DNA of 7,698 nucleotides from Hyphomicrobiales bacterium (GCA_025362535.1 JANYGE010000177.1:1-7698), one strand, 5' to 3'. Positions 1 through 6,790 are shown, numbered from the stretch's first letter. The notes: generated from the letters alone by a model not told the origin. Program-made: numbers and translations.

Positions 1-618
1 GGATGCAAAACCTCGACCATCAATGGTGAGGGCGAAGGTGCCTTGCACTTCTTCACAAGCCCGAACGCAACGCGAGCAGACGATGCACTTGGCAGGATCA
101 AAGGTGAAATAAGGGTTCGACTCGTCTTTTTCCTTGAAGCGGAAATTCTCTTCGCCCCCCACGCGCGCTTTTGTGTGGTTCTCGCCATCATAGCCATAAC
201 GCACATCGCGCAGGCCCACGGCTCCGGCCATATCCTGCAATTCGCAATCGCCATTGGCAGCACAGGTGAGGCAATCGAGCGGATGATCGGAAATATAAAG
301 TTCCATCACACCTTTGCGTAAGTTATTCAGGCGGTCATTTTCAGTTTTCACTTTCATGCCCGCAGCAACTGGCGTGGTGCAAGAAGCTGGTGTTCCCTTG
401 CGGCCCTCAATTTCTACAAGACACAGGCGGCAGGAACCAAATGCGTTAACAGAGTCAGTGGCGCAGAGCTTTGGAATCTTGGTGCCTGATTCCATCGCCG
501 CCCGCATGATCGACGTGCCCTCAGGCACTGTGACGCTGATACCATCAATCTCCAGCGTGACCATTTGGGTCGCTTCAGATTTTGCGGTGCCGAAATCGAG
601 TTCTTTGATCAGGGACAT
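1..618 (-). CDS. fdsA: NAD-dependent formate dehydrogenase alpha (catalytic) subunit FdsA, N-terminal part, runs off left edge
   Basis: Catalytic subunit of the cytoplasmic NAD+-linked formate dehydrogenase, which oxidises formate to CO2 at a Mo (or W) bis-MGD centre and passes electrons along Fe-S clusters to FdsB. The first 206 residues are present, read from the ATG at 618-616 to the window edge. They cover the NuoG-like electron-transfer region. The plant-type [2Fe-2S] domain has Cys52, Cys63, Cys66 and Cys80. The His-ligated [4Fe-4S] site has His112, Cys116, Cys119 and Cys125 (HPLDCLTC then NGDCELQ). The first Cys set of the 4Fe-4S ferredoxin domain is Cys178, 181, 184 and 188 (CIVCSRCVRAC). 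The molybdopterin domain and the rest of a protein that is usually 900-plus residues lie outside. The start follows the fdsB stop by nine bases, and a TAGGAC ribosome-binding sequence overlaps that stop. This indicates last-position translation in the fdsGBA operon. The N-terminal extension before the ferredoxin domain is short and normal for the family. Confidence 0.95.
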   Translation of the reverse strand, partial: MSLIKELDFGTAKSEATQMVTLEIDGISVTVPEGTSIMRAAMESGTKIPKLCATDSVNAFGSCRLCLVEIEGRKGTPASCTTPVAAGMKVKTENDRLNNLRKGVMELYISDHPLDCLTCAANGDCELQDMAGAVGLRDVRYGYDGENHTKARVGGEENFRFKEKDESNPYFTFDPAKCIVCSRCVRACEEVQGTFALTIDGRGFAS

Positions 619-627
619 GTTGTCGTC

Positions 628-2178
628 CTATTCCGCTGCGAGGCGCGTGGGTTTATCGAAATCTTCGGGGAAATGCCGAACTGCACTCATCACCGGCATG
701 GGCGTAAGCCCGCCCATGGCGCAAAGCGATCCATCCGTCATGGTCTGGCACAAGTCTTCGAGCAGCAATAAATTTGCATCGCGGTTTTCACCAGCCACAA
801 TTTTGTCGATCACTTCAACGCCGCGCGTGGAACCGATACGGCAGGGCGTGCATTTGCCACAAGATTCAATGGCGCAGAATTCCATGGCGAAACGCGCCTG
901 TTGGGCCATATCAACCGTCGAATCAAAAACCACAATGCCGCCGTGGCCGAGCATTGCACCATTGGCGGCGAGTGTTTCGTAATCCATTTTAAGGTCAAGC
1001 TGATCAGCGCCGACATAGGCGCCCAAGGGGCCACCCAATTGCACAGCGCGCAACGGCTTACCCATATAGGGCCCACCGCCGAAGCCTTCGACCAGTTCAC
1101 GTAAAGTAACACCGAAGGCTTTTTCTACAATGCCACCGCGCTCCAGATTGCCGCCAAGCTGGAAGGGCATGGTGCCACGCGAACGGCCCATGCCATAATC
1201 GGCATAGGCTTTTGCGCCCTTAGCAAGAATGAAGGGAACCGCACAGAAGGAAAGCACATTGTTGATAATAGTGGGCTTGCCGAATAAGCCGACCAGCGCA
1301 GGGATCGGCGGCTTGGCCCGCACCATGCCGCGCTTGCCCTCCAAGCTTTCCAGCATCGCGGTTTCTTCCCCGCAAATATAGGCACCCGCACCGCGGCGCA
1401 CTTCAAGGTCAAAAGAATGCTCCGTGCCCTGAATATTTTGTCCGAGCCAATTTGCATTGGTGGCAATGGCAATAGCCTCTTTCAGCGTCGAGATGGCATA
1501 GGGATATTCCGAGCGACAGTAGATATAGCCTTTAGTGGCTCCGCCTGCGAGACCGGCAATGACCATGCCTTCAATCAACAGGAACGGATCGCCTTCCATA
1601 ATCATGCGATCGGCAAAAGTGCCTGAGTCACCTTCATCGGCATTGCAGCAGATATATTTTTGATCGGCTTTAACTTCATTCAAGGTTTTCCACTTGAGAC
1701 CAGTGGGGAAGCCAGCACCGCCACGACCGCGAAGACCTGACTCCTGCACCTCTTTGACAATCTCTACCCCGCTCAAGGCCAAAGCCTTCTTCAGGCCTTC
1801 AAATCCGCCATGGGCAATATAATCAGTGAGAGAAACCGGATCGGTGATGCCGGCGCGCGCGAAAGTCAGGCGTTCCTGATTCTTGAGGAAGGGAATTTCT
1901 TCAACAAGGCCTTGGCCCAACTCGTGCTTTTCACCTTCGTAAAACTTGGCGGCAAACAGGCGTTTGACATCCGTAACCTTAACTCCACCATAGCCCACGC
2001 GGCCCTTCGGCGTTTCAACTTCCACCAAGGGTTCAAGCCAAGCCATGCCCCGCGATGAATTGCGAATGATCTGTACACTGATCTTTTTGGCGGCGGCTTC
2101 CACTGCAATGGCCTCTGCCACTTCATCAGCACCCAAGGCTATAGCAAGCATGTCGCGTGGTATGAAAATCTTGATCAT
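628..2178 (-). CDS. fdsB: NAD-dependent formate dehydrogenase beta subunit FdsB (NuoF-like, FMN and NADH binding)
   Basis: 516-residue flavoprotein subunit that takes electrons from FdsA and FdsG through a [4Fe-4S] cluster to FMN and then reduces NAD+ to NADH. The first 100 or so residues look like the thioredoxin-like domain that FdsB carries ahead of the NuoF core. The glycine-rich nucleotide motif GLRGRGGAGFPTG lies at residues 148-160, CNADEGDSGTF at 188-198, and the FMN/NADH-site motif GAGAYICGEETAML at 273-286. The C-terminal cluster ligands are Cys440, Cys443, Cys446 (ESCGKCTPCRIG) and Cys486 (SLCAMGG). All key residues are present and the length is normal. The ATG at 2178-2176 overlaps the fdsG stop by one base (TGATG), with a strong AAGGAG eight bases upstream, so translation is probably coupled to fdsG. 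The stop is nine bases from fdsA. The family is also homologous to hydrogenase HoxF and complex I NuoF, but the gene order and the adjacent FdsA make formate dehydrogenase the clear choice. Confidence 0.96.
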   Translation of the reverse strand: MIKIFIPRDMLAIALGADEVAEAIAVEAAAKKISVQIIRNSSRGMAWLEPLVEVETPKGRVGYGGVKVTDVKRLFAAKFYEGEKHELGQGLVEEIPFLKNQERLTFARAGITDPVSLTDYIAHGGFEGLKKALALSGVEIVKEVQESGLRGRGGAGFPTGLKWKTLNEVKADQKYICCNADEGDSGTFADRMIMEGDPFLLIEGMVIAGLAGGATKGYIYCRSEYPYAISTLKEAIAIATNANWLGQNIQGTEHSFDLEVRRGAGAYICGEETAMLESLEGKRGMVRAKPPIPALVGLFGKPTIINNVLSFCAVPFILAKGAKAYADYGMGRSRGTMPFQLGGNLERGGIVEKAFGVTLRELVEGFGGGPYMGKPLRAVQLGGPLGAYVGADQLDLKMDYETLAANGAMLGHGGIVVFDSTVDMAQQARFAMEFCAIESCGKCTPCRIGSTRGVEVIDKIVAGENRDANLLLLEDLCQTMTDGSLCAMGGLTPMPVMSAVRHFPEDFDKPTRLAAE

Positions 2179-2666
2179 CAGACAAGCTCCTTGATCAGCG
2201 CATCGACGGTGCTGGGCTTGATCGCGGCTTTAGGCTTTCCATCAACCAGAGCAGCAGGCCCCATCGGGCAGAGGCCTAGACAATAGACAGCTTCCAAGGT
2301 GACGCGGCCATCAGAGCTGGTTCCGCCGAGCTTGACTTTGAGGGCCTTCTCAAGCGCCGCAATCACTTGCATGCCACCGGCACTCTGGCAGGCCTCGGCC
2401 CGGCATATCTTGATCACATGCCTGCCTGTGGGTTTCAAATGAAAGTCATGATAAAAGGTAGCAACACCATAGGCTTCTGCGCGTGAAATATTCAGCGCAT
2501 TGGCGATGGCAGGCAGCGAAGATTCTGGCACATGCCCAAGTTCATGCTGCACATCATGCAGAATTTCCAAAAGCGCATCGGGCCGATTGTTATAGCGCGC
2601 AGCGATCTCCACGACGGGATCAGCTTTGCTGGATTTCAAATCCAAAATTGTGTGAGTTTTAGCCAT
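2178..2666 (-). CDS. fdsG: NAD-dependent formate dehydrogenase gamma subunit FdsG (NuoE-like [2Fe-2S] protein)
   Basis: 162-residue thioredoxin-fold ferredoxin of the NuoE/HoxE/FdsG family, an electron-transfer subunit bound to FdsB. The four [2Fe-2S] ligands are Cys88 and Cys93 (CRAEAC) and Cys129 and Cys133 (CLGLCPMGP), which is the family pattern C-x4-C and C-x3-C. The helical N-terminal segment (about 16-75), including HELGHVPESSLPAIANALNISRAEAYGVATFY, is typical of the family; only pieces of it were needed for the call. Length is normal. The ATG at 2666-2664 is chosen because the ORF begins there and sits just after a short gap following the LysR gene; its ribosome-binding site is weak (AGAAG), unlike the strong one of fdsB. 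It is the first gene of fdsGBA, and its stop codon overlaps the fdsB start. Confidence 0.95.
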   Translation of the reverse strand: MAKTHTILDLKSSKADPVVEIAARYNNRPDALLEILHDVQHELGHVPESSLPAIANALNISRAEAYGVATFYHDFHLKPTGRHVIKICRAEACQSAGGMQVIAALEKALKVKLGGTSSDGRVTLEAVYCLGLCPMGPAALVDGKPKAAIKPSTVDALIKELV

Positions 2667-2671
2667 GTGCT

Positions 2672-2701
2672 TCTATAGCGGGCGGGCGCGTTAATCTCCA
2701 A
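2672..2701 (-). promoter_or_regulatory. Possible fdsG promoter, near-leaderless
   Basis: On the minus strand the gap upstream of fdsG contains TTGGAG (2701-2696), an 18-base spacer, and TATAGA (2677-2672). These resemble a sigma-70-type -35 and -10. The -10-like hexamer ends only five bases before the fdsG ATG, so transcription from it would start at or very near the start codon and give an almost leaderless mRNA. That would fit the weak ribosome-binding site of fdsG. Only the sequence match is seen; the gene could equally be transcribed by read-through from the LysR gene or from a promoter further upstream. Confidence 0.3.
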
Positions 2702-2715
2702 TCGGCTGAACCGAT
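2701..2715. promoter_or_regulatory. Candidate LysR-type operator (T-N11-A palindrome) upstream of fdsG
   Basis: A perfect inverted repeat ATCGG-CTGAA-CCGAT is centred at 2708, about 42 bases upstream of the fdsG start. It places T2702 and A2714 exactly eleven bases apart, which matches the T-N11-A half-palindrome recognised by LysR-family regulators. It lies between a LysR gene and the operon that the regulator probably controls, and touches the candidate -35 element. The stem is only five base pairs, so chance cannot be ruled out. It has no T-run and is not a good terminator for the LysR gene. Confidence 0.45.
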
Positions 2716-2731
2716 GAGATGATAGGCGGAA

Positions 2732-3628
2732 TCAATGAACCTTGAAATTCTTCGCTGCCTGAAACAAAGCCGCAATGGCTGGAGAAAGCGGGTCTCGATC
2801 CACCGCGACAAGGCCAACGGCATGGCTTACACTGGGTTCGGCAAGCGGAATAGCCTTAACGCCTTCCAAGGCCCCCATGGCATTTTTGAAATAATCGGGC
2901 AGAATCGAACAGAGATTGGTCGACCTGACCGATGAAATCAGATTCATAATGGAATTGGTTTCAAGCCGGGGCGAAGGGTGAACCTTGGCGGCGGCAAAGG
3001 CGCGATCAATAATCCGGCGATTCTGCATATTGGGAGTGAGCAAAGCGAGCGGCTGCTGGGCGGCTTCAAACCAGGTTACAGATTGGCGCATAGCATATTC
3101 GTGGGTATCAGAAATAAACAAACAATAATTCTCGCGGTAGAGTTCGGCCCGCATCAACCCTTCCACCGGTTCATTATCGAGATAGGTGATGCCAGCATCA
3201 ATCGAAAAATCGCTCAGTGCACGGATGATTTCTTCAGAGCTATGCGAGAGAATGGTGAAATCCACAGCCGGGTGCATGGCATTCATCGCCTTGGTGAGGA
3301 AGGAGGCCATGGGCAGCGCCGACGGAATAACCCCCAGCACCATGCGGCCCACAAGCTCGCCCTGCTTGCCTTTGATCTGAACCAGTTCCTGCAGAAGGTT
3401 TTGCCAATTGTCGAGAATGACATGGGCCCGTTTCAAAACCCGCTCGCCTTCCGGCGTGAGGCCGATGTAACGCTGGCCACGTTCCACAATGGGCACACCA
3501 AGCTCTTGTTCCAGCTGGCGAATCCGGCCCGATAAAGTGGGCTGCGTGATGTTGCAGGCCAGTGCTGCACGAGTGAAATGCTTTTCGCGCGCCAAAGCCG
3601 CGAGATATTGTAATTGCCGAATGTCCAT
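2732..3628 (-). CDS. LysR-family transcriptional regulator, probable regulator of the formate dehydrogenase operon
   Basis: 298-residue LysR-type regulator of normal length. The N-terminal winged helix-turn-helix spans about residues 2-61 (IRQLQYLAALAREKHFTRAA, then ITQPTLSGRIRQLEQELG and a LTPEGERVL wing end). It is followed by a linker helix (about 62-90) and a periplasmic-binding-protein-like effector domain (about 92-295). The start at 3628-3626 matches the usual family N-terminus (MDIRQLQYL); the sequence upstream shows no convincing Shine-Dalgarno. It lies 65 bases upstream of fdsG in the same direction, where LysR genes are more often divergent from their targets. fds operons are known to be accompanied by LysR regulators, so control of fdsGBA is a reasonable inference, but the effector (formate or a related metabolite) cannot be read from the sequence. 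It may be co-transcribed with fdsGBA. Confidence 0.9.
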   Translation of the reverse strand: MDIRQLQYLAALAREKHFTRAALACNITQPTLSGRIRQLEQELGVPIVERGQRYIGLTPEGERVLKRAHVILDNWQNLLQELVQIKGKQGELVGRMVLGVIPSALPMASFLTKAMNAMHPAVDFTILSHSSEEIIRALSDFSIDAGITYLDNEPVEGLMRAELYRENYCLFISDTHEYAMRQSVTWFEAAQQPLALLTPNMQNRRIIDRAFAAAKVHPSPRLETNSIMNLISSVRSTNLCSILPDYFKNAMGALEGVKAIPLAEPSVSHAVGLVAVDRDPLSPAIAALFQAAKNFKVH

Positions 3629-3793
3629 GGCGAGACAATAACTTAAGGACGTATTTTAGCACGGATAAAAAAATAATGCCTACAATAGGAAAATAGTGCT
3701 TGACAGCGTACGGTGCTGCGGCTAATCCTCATCACACTCCAGAAGTGGGTGAAGACTTTTCAGTCTCCCCAAAACTCATTTGAAAGATTGACC
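3629..3793. promoter_or_regulatory. Divergent intergenic region between the LysR gene and the phage head module
   Basis: This 165-base region separates the minus-strand LysR gene from the plus-strand small terminase gene. It has an AT-rich stretch at about 3652-3700. On the plus strand TTGACA (3700-3705) is a perfect -35 hexamer, but the best -10 at a 17-base spacing (TAATCC, 3723-3728) is poor. On the minus strand TAAAAT (3658-3653) could be a -10 for the LysR gene, without a good -35. The short palindrome CCTA-CAA-TAGG (3679-3689) and the spaced inverted repeat AGCAC (3658-3662) / GTGCT (3696-3700) might be operators. No tRNA, terminator or duplicated attachment core was seen. Confidence 0.35.
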
Positions 3794-4333
3794 ATGACAC
3801 ACACCCCTGAAGCCTGGGCTTCCATTCGTGCGCGCTATGAGGCGGCTACTGAGACTGTGGCGCAGATTGCGGCTGATGTTGCGATGACGCCGCATAGGTT
3901 AATCTTACGGGCGCGGGCGGAGGGGTGGCTTTTGCGCTCTTCGGGCAAAGCCAAAACCCAGACGACGCGCGACACCATCAAGCGCTTGAAAGAGCTGCTG
4001 CAGAACCGTCTCACCCAGCTTGAATCTCAACTCACTGCCATTGGGGAAGAGGTGAATGCGCTGGCCAGTGAACGCGATATTCGCGCCACCAATACACTTG
4101 TGCGCACATTGGAAAAGGTTTTGGAACTTGAACATAAAGAGCGAAAGCAAAGAAGCCAGCGCGCCCGCCAAAACCGCAAACTCAATGACGCCGAGCGTGA
4201 CGAACTTACGCGCCGGATTGAGAACCTGCGGATGGAACAGCAAGAAATTTGTGAGGCAAACCCCACAGAAGACGGTGCGGAAGATGCTGTGGGATTGGAC
4301 GGCTTGGGCGAGACTCGATCAGCTTCCGCCTAA
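3794..4333 (+). CDS. Small terminase-like protein (HTH plus coiled coil), first gene of the head module
   Basis: 179-residue protein, probably the small terminase subunit (DNA recognition and regulation of packaging). Residues 8-46 look like a helix-turn-helix (ETVAQIAADVAMTPHRLILR, then RAEGW). Residues 60-155 are a long, highly charged, heptad-like helical region rich in Lys, Arg and Glu, as expected for a coiled-coil oligomerisation domain. The C-terminal 25 residues are acidic and low in complexity. The assignment depends mostly on position directly before the large terminase and on this architecture, since small terminases diverge quickly; a plain regulatory DNA-binding protein is the alternative. 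The ATG at 3794 is preferred over the in-frame GTG at 3713, because the GTG lies only seven bases after the TTGACA box and adds unrelated residues. The ribosome-binding site is weak (GAAAG). The gene overlaps the next one by 50 bases in another frame. Confidence 0.6.
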   Translation: MTHTPEAWASIRARYEAATETVAQIAADVAMTPHRLILRARAEGWLLRSSGKAKTQTTRDTIKRLKELLQNRLTQLESQLTAIGEEVNALASERDIRATNTLVRTLEKVLELEHKERKQRSQRARQNRKLNDAERDELTRRIENLRMEQQEICEANPTEDGAEDAVGLDGLGETRSASA

Positions 4334-5498
4334 AGGTGACCAGTGGCGGCAATGGTTGATCTTAGGCGGCCGTGGCTCTGGCAAAACTCGCTCCGGTGCG
4401 GAATGGGTGAAAGCCATAGCGCATGGCGAATGGGGTGAAACGGCAAAGCATATTGCCATCATTGCCCCCACCCACGCCGAAGCGCGGCTGGTGATGATTG
4501 AAGGACAATCGGGATTATTATCCGTACACGGACAAGATGAGCGCCCACTTTATGAACCCTCCAAACGCACCATCACCTGGCCCAATGGCTCGAAGGCGCA
4601 AGTGTTTTCGGCGGAAGATTATGATGGCCTGCGTGGCCCGCAATTTGATGCCGCCTGGTGTGATGAACTCGCAAAATGGAAACATGCCGATCAAGCCTGG
4701 GATATGTTGCAGTTTGCCTTGCGTCTGGGTGAAAACCCCGTCGCAGTGATCACCACAACGCCGCGCCCCATGGCTTTGCTGCAACGATTATTGGCCGATG
4801 CTGGCACCATCACCACGCGAGCCACCACTCTTGCCAACCGCAAAAATTTGGCCAAGCCTTTTATGAAAGCCATTCTGGAGCGCTATCAAGGCACCAGACT
4901 GGGCCGCCAGGAATTGGGCGGCGAGTTGATGGAGGACAACCCCGATGCACTATTCAAACGTGATCTCATTGAAAGCCAGCGCCTGCGTGAACATCCGGAA
5001 TTGCAGCGCATCGTGGTGGCGGTTGATCCGCCAGCGGGCCACGGCAAAGCCAGCAATGCCTGCGGCATTGTCTGTGTCGGCCTTGGCATTGATGGGCGAG
5101 CTTATGTGTTGGAAGATGCTTCGGTGCAGGGCCTGCGCCCAGCTAAATGGGCCGCTCAGATTGTGGCGCTTTATCATGCGCGAAAAGCAGATCGTGTGGT
5201 TGCCGAAATCAACCAAGGCGGTGCCATGGTTGAGCAGGTGCTGCGCGAAGTGGACGACGAAATCTCGTTTCGTGCTGTTCATGCCTCGCGCGGCAAGAAG
5301 GCCAGAGCCGAGCCTGTTGCTGCCCTTTATGAGCAAGGCAAGGTCTCGCATGTGGGCACTTTTGCTGAACTCGAAGATGAAATGTGCAACGTGATCGGCG
5401 AAGGCGGAAAGAGTCCGGATCGGCTTGATGCGCTGGTCTGGGCGATTGCCGATTTACTGCTGAAGCGCAGAGTGGAACCCCGGGTGCGGGTGGTTTGA
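4284..5498 (+). CDS. Large terminase subunit (DNA-packaging ATPase/nuclease), gene-transfer-agent type
   Basis: 404-residue packaging motor protein that pumps DNA into the prohead using ATP and cuts it with a C-terminal RNase H-like nuclease. Walker A is GGRGSGKT (28-35, Lys34). Walker B ends in FDAAWCDE (Asp127, Glu128). The coupling motif is ITTTP (156-160). Candidate nuclease acidic residues are Asp248 (VVAVDPP), Glu308 (VVAEINQGG) and Asp379/Asp382 (SPDRLDALVWAI). The frame is open back to an ATG at 4056, but I choose the ATG at 4284. It gives an N-terminus of MLWDWTAWARLDQLPP, which leads directly into WLILGGRGSGKT as in GTA-type terminases, whereas the upstream extension is the shadow of the small terminase gene. 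This start overlaps the preceding gene by 50 bases. The protein looks intact and all motor and nuclease motifs are present, so the module may be functional. Confidence 0.92.
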   Translation: MLWDWTAWARLDQLPPKGDQWRQWLILGGRGSGKTRSGAEWVKAIAHGEWGETAKHIAIIAPTHAEARLVMIEGQSGLLSVHGQDERPLYEPSKRTITWPNGSKAQVFSAEDYDGLRGPQFDAAWCDELAKWKHADQAWDMLQFALRLGENPVAVITTTPRPMALLQRLLADAGTITTRATTLANRKNLAKPFMKAILERYQGTRLGRQELGGELMEDNPDALFKRDLIESQRLREHPELQRIVVAVDPPAGHGKASNACGIVCVGLGIDGRAYVLEDASVQGLRPAKWAAQIVALYHARKADRVVAEINQGGAMVEQVLREVDDEISFRAVHASRGKKARAEPVAALYEQGKVSHVGTFAELEDEMCNVIGEGGKSPDRLDALVWAIADLLLKRRVEPRVRVV

Positions 5499-5509
5499 AA
5501 TCTATTAAA

Positions 5510-5538
5510 CAACCCTCCCCCGCGAGGGGGGAGGGTTG
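5510..5538 (+). repeat. GC-rich perfect hairpin between terminase and portal genes
   Basis: Two perfectly complementary 12-base arms (5510-5521, CAACCCTCCCCC, and 5527-5538) flank the five-base loop GCGAG. It starts 11 bases after the terminase stop and ends six bases before the AGGA ribosome-binding site of the portal gene. There is no T-run after the stem on either strand, so it is not a classical terminator. The pyrimidine-rich arm and position suggest a dispersed intergenic palindrome or an mRNA processing or stability structure. Confidence 0.8.
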
Positions 5539-5554
5539 AACACAGGAAACCCAC

Positions 5555-6679
5555 ATGCTTAAAAAACTTGCCGCATTCTTCTCGCCTGAACACAAGCAAT
5601 TCCGCTCTCAACCGATTGTCTCGCTGCATTCTGTTGGTCAAGCGCAATGGACACCGCGCAATTATGCTTCTCTGGCGCGCGAAGGATTTGCTGGCAATGC
5701 TATTGGCTATCGCTGTGTGCGGATGATTGCGGAGGCGGCGGGTTCGATTCCTCTATTGCTTTATGCAGGTGAGGTTGAGCTCACCACGCATACGCTTTTA
5801 GACCTGCTGCAACGGCCAAACCCAACCCAAACCAGACGCGATCTGTTTGAAAATATCATTTCTTATCTATTGGTTGCGGGCAATAGCTATATTGAAGTCT
5901 CAAGTTTAGAAGGCACCCCGCGCGAACTTATTTCACTGCGCCCCGACCGCGTGAAGGTGATTGCAGGCCTTAATGGTTGGCCCGAGGCTTATGAATACTC
6001 AGTATACGGAGCATCTACGCGGCTGCCTGCTGAACATATTCTGCACATCAAGATGTTTAATCCGCTTGATGATTATTACGGACAGTCTCCGCTTGAGGCA
6101 GCACAGCGCTCGATCGACACTCATAATTCTGCCGCCGCGTGGAATAAAGCCATGCTGGATAATGCGGCCAGGCCTTCTGGTGCTTTGATCTTTGCTGCTG
6201 CTGAAGGCAGGCTGACCAATGAGCAATTTGAACGCATCAAAAGCGAATTGGAATCAACCTATCAGGGCGCCAGCAATGCGGGCCGCCCCATGGTGCTGGA
6301 GGGCGGACTTGAATGGAAGGAAATGGGCTATAGTCCCGCCGCCATGGAATTCATTGAAACCAAAAATGCCTCGGCGCGCGAAATCGCCTTGGCCTTTGGT
6401 GTGCCGCCGATGCTGCTGGGAATTCCGGGTGACAATACATTTGCCAATTACGCCGAAGCCAACCGCACATTCTGGCGCCAGGCCGTGGTGCCCATGATGG
6501 GCCGCGTGGTGGAAGCACTGACTCAGTTTATTGGCCCGCAATTTGGTGAGGGCCTGCGCTTGAGTTTCGATCTCGACCAAGTGGAGGCTCTCGCCCCCGA
6601 CCGTGATGCCCTGTGGAGCCGCGTGAATAATGCGAGCTTTTTGACGGCTGATGAGAAGCGGGCTGCGGTGGGATATTAA
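5555..6679 (+). CDS. HK97-type phage portal protein
   Basis: 374-residue portal protein that forms the dodecameric ring at the capsid vertex through which DNA is packaged and the tail attaches. Family features include GNAIGYRCVRMIAEAAGSIPL (only partly conserved, about 47-66), LLQRPNP (84-90), an HIKMFNPLDDYYGQSPLEAA segment (164-183), the region about 197-240 with LDNAARPSGAL, and the highly typical FGVPPMLLGIPGDNTFANYA (281-300) followed by EANRTFW. The ATG at 5555 has AGGA (5544-5547) at a spacing of seven bases. Length is close to, but slightly below, what I expect for GTA portals. It ends in DEKRAAVGY, whereas from memory related portals continue a little after this point, and the stop comes four bases before a large repeat. 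A small loss of the C-terminal tail is possible but should not affect the ring core. Confidence 0.93.
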   Translation: MLKKLAAFFSPEHKQFRSQPIVSLHSVGQAQWTPRNYASLAREGFAGNAIGYRCVRMIAEAAGSIPLLLYAGEVELTTHTLLDLLQRPNPTQTRRDLFENIISYLLVAGNSYIEVSSLEGTPRELISLRPDRVKVIAGLNGWPEAYEYSVYGASTRLPAEHILHIKMFNPLDDYYGQSPLEAAQRSIDTHNSAAAWNKAMLDNAARPSGALIFAAAEGRLTNEQFERIKSELESTYQGASNAGRPMVLEGGLEWKEMGYSPAAMEFIETKNASAREIALAFGVPPMLLGIPGDNTFANYAEANRTFWRQAVVPMMGRVVEALTQFIGPQFGEGLRLSFDLDQVEALAPDRDALWSRVNNASFLTADEKRAAVGY

Positions 6680-6683
6680 ACGA

Positions 6684-6760
6684 GCGAATAGCGAATAGGG
6701 AGTAGCGAATAGGGAAGGCAGCGCAGAAGCCTCTTCCCTACTCGCTACTTCGCTATTCGC
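6684..6760 (+). repeat. Long imperfect hairpin built from a GCGAATAG-like motif, between portal and protease genes
   Basis: The left arm (6684-6716) and right arm (6734-6760) are inverted copies. When the right arm is reverse-complemented the two agree at 26 of 27 positions, apart from a six-base insertion (ATAGGG) in the left arm. The left arm contains three GCGAATA copies (starting at 6684, 6691 and 6705), so it also has internal tandem structure. The loop (6717-6733) can add a GGC/GCC closing stem. The element fills almost the whole 111-base gap, starting four bases after the portal stop and ending 14 bases before the AAGGA of the protease gene. It has no open reading frame of its own and is most likely a dispersed intergenic repeat. 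Confidence 0.85.
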
Positions 6761-6790
6761 TTCTAAATTTCAACAAGGACACCAAACCAC

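Noticed and set aside
314..982. 222-codon plus-strand open frame across the fdsA-fdsB junction
   Set aside because: It runs antisense to fdsA and fdsB, whose Fe-S and FMN motifs are unambiguous; its product shows no recognisable domain.
2978..3535. 185-codon plus-strand open frame antisense to the LysR gene
   Set aside because: The minus-strand frame encodes a complete LysR protein; the plus-strand product has no family features.
3753..3766. Small hairpin AGACT-TTTC-AGTCT before the small terminase start
   Set aside because: Five-base stem with low GC content; expected by chance and no matching function.
3713..3793. 27-codon upstream extension of the small terminase from GTG 3713
   Set aside because: It lies just after the TTGACA box with no ribosome-binding site and adds residues unrelated to the helix-turn-helix domain.
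4056..4283. 76-codon upstream extension of the large terminase frame beginning at ATG 4056
   Set aside because: It lies wholly within the small terminase gene in another frame and does not look like terminase sequence; the ATG at 4284 gives the expected N-terminus.
5510..5538. Rho-independent terminator between terminase and portal
   Set aside because: The stem is strong but no T-run follows on either strand, and genes downstream belong to the same module.
6684..6760. CRISPR-like array from repeated GCGAATAG units
   Set aside because: Units are too short, directly adjacent and without spacers of regular size; the structure is an inverted repeat.
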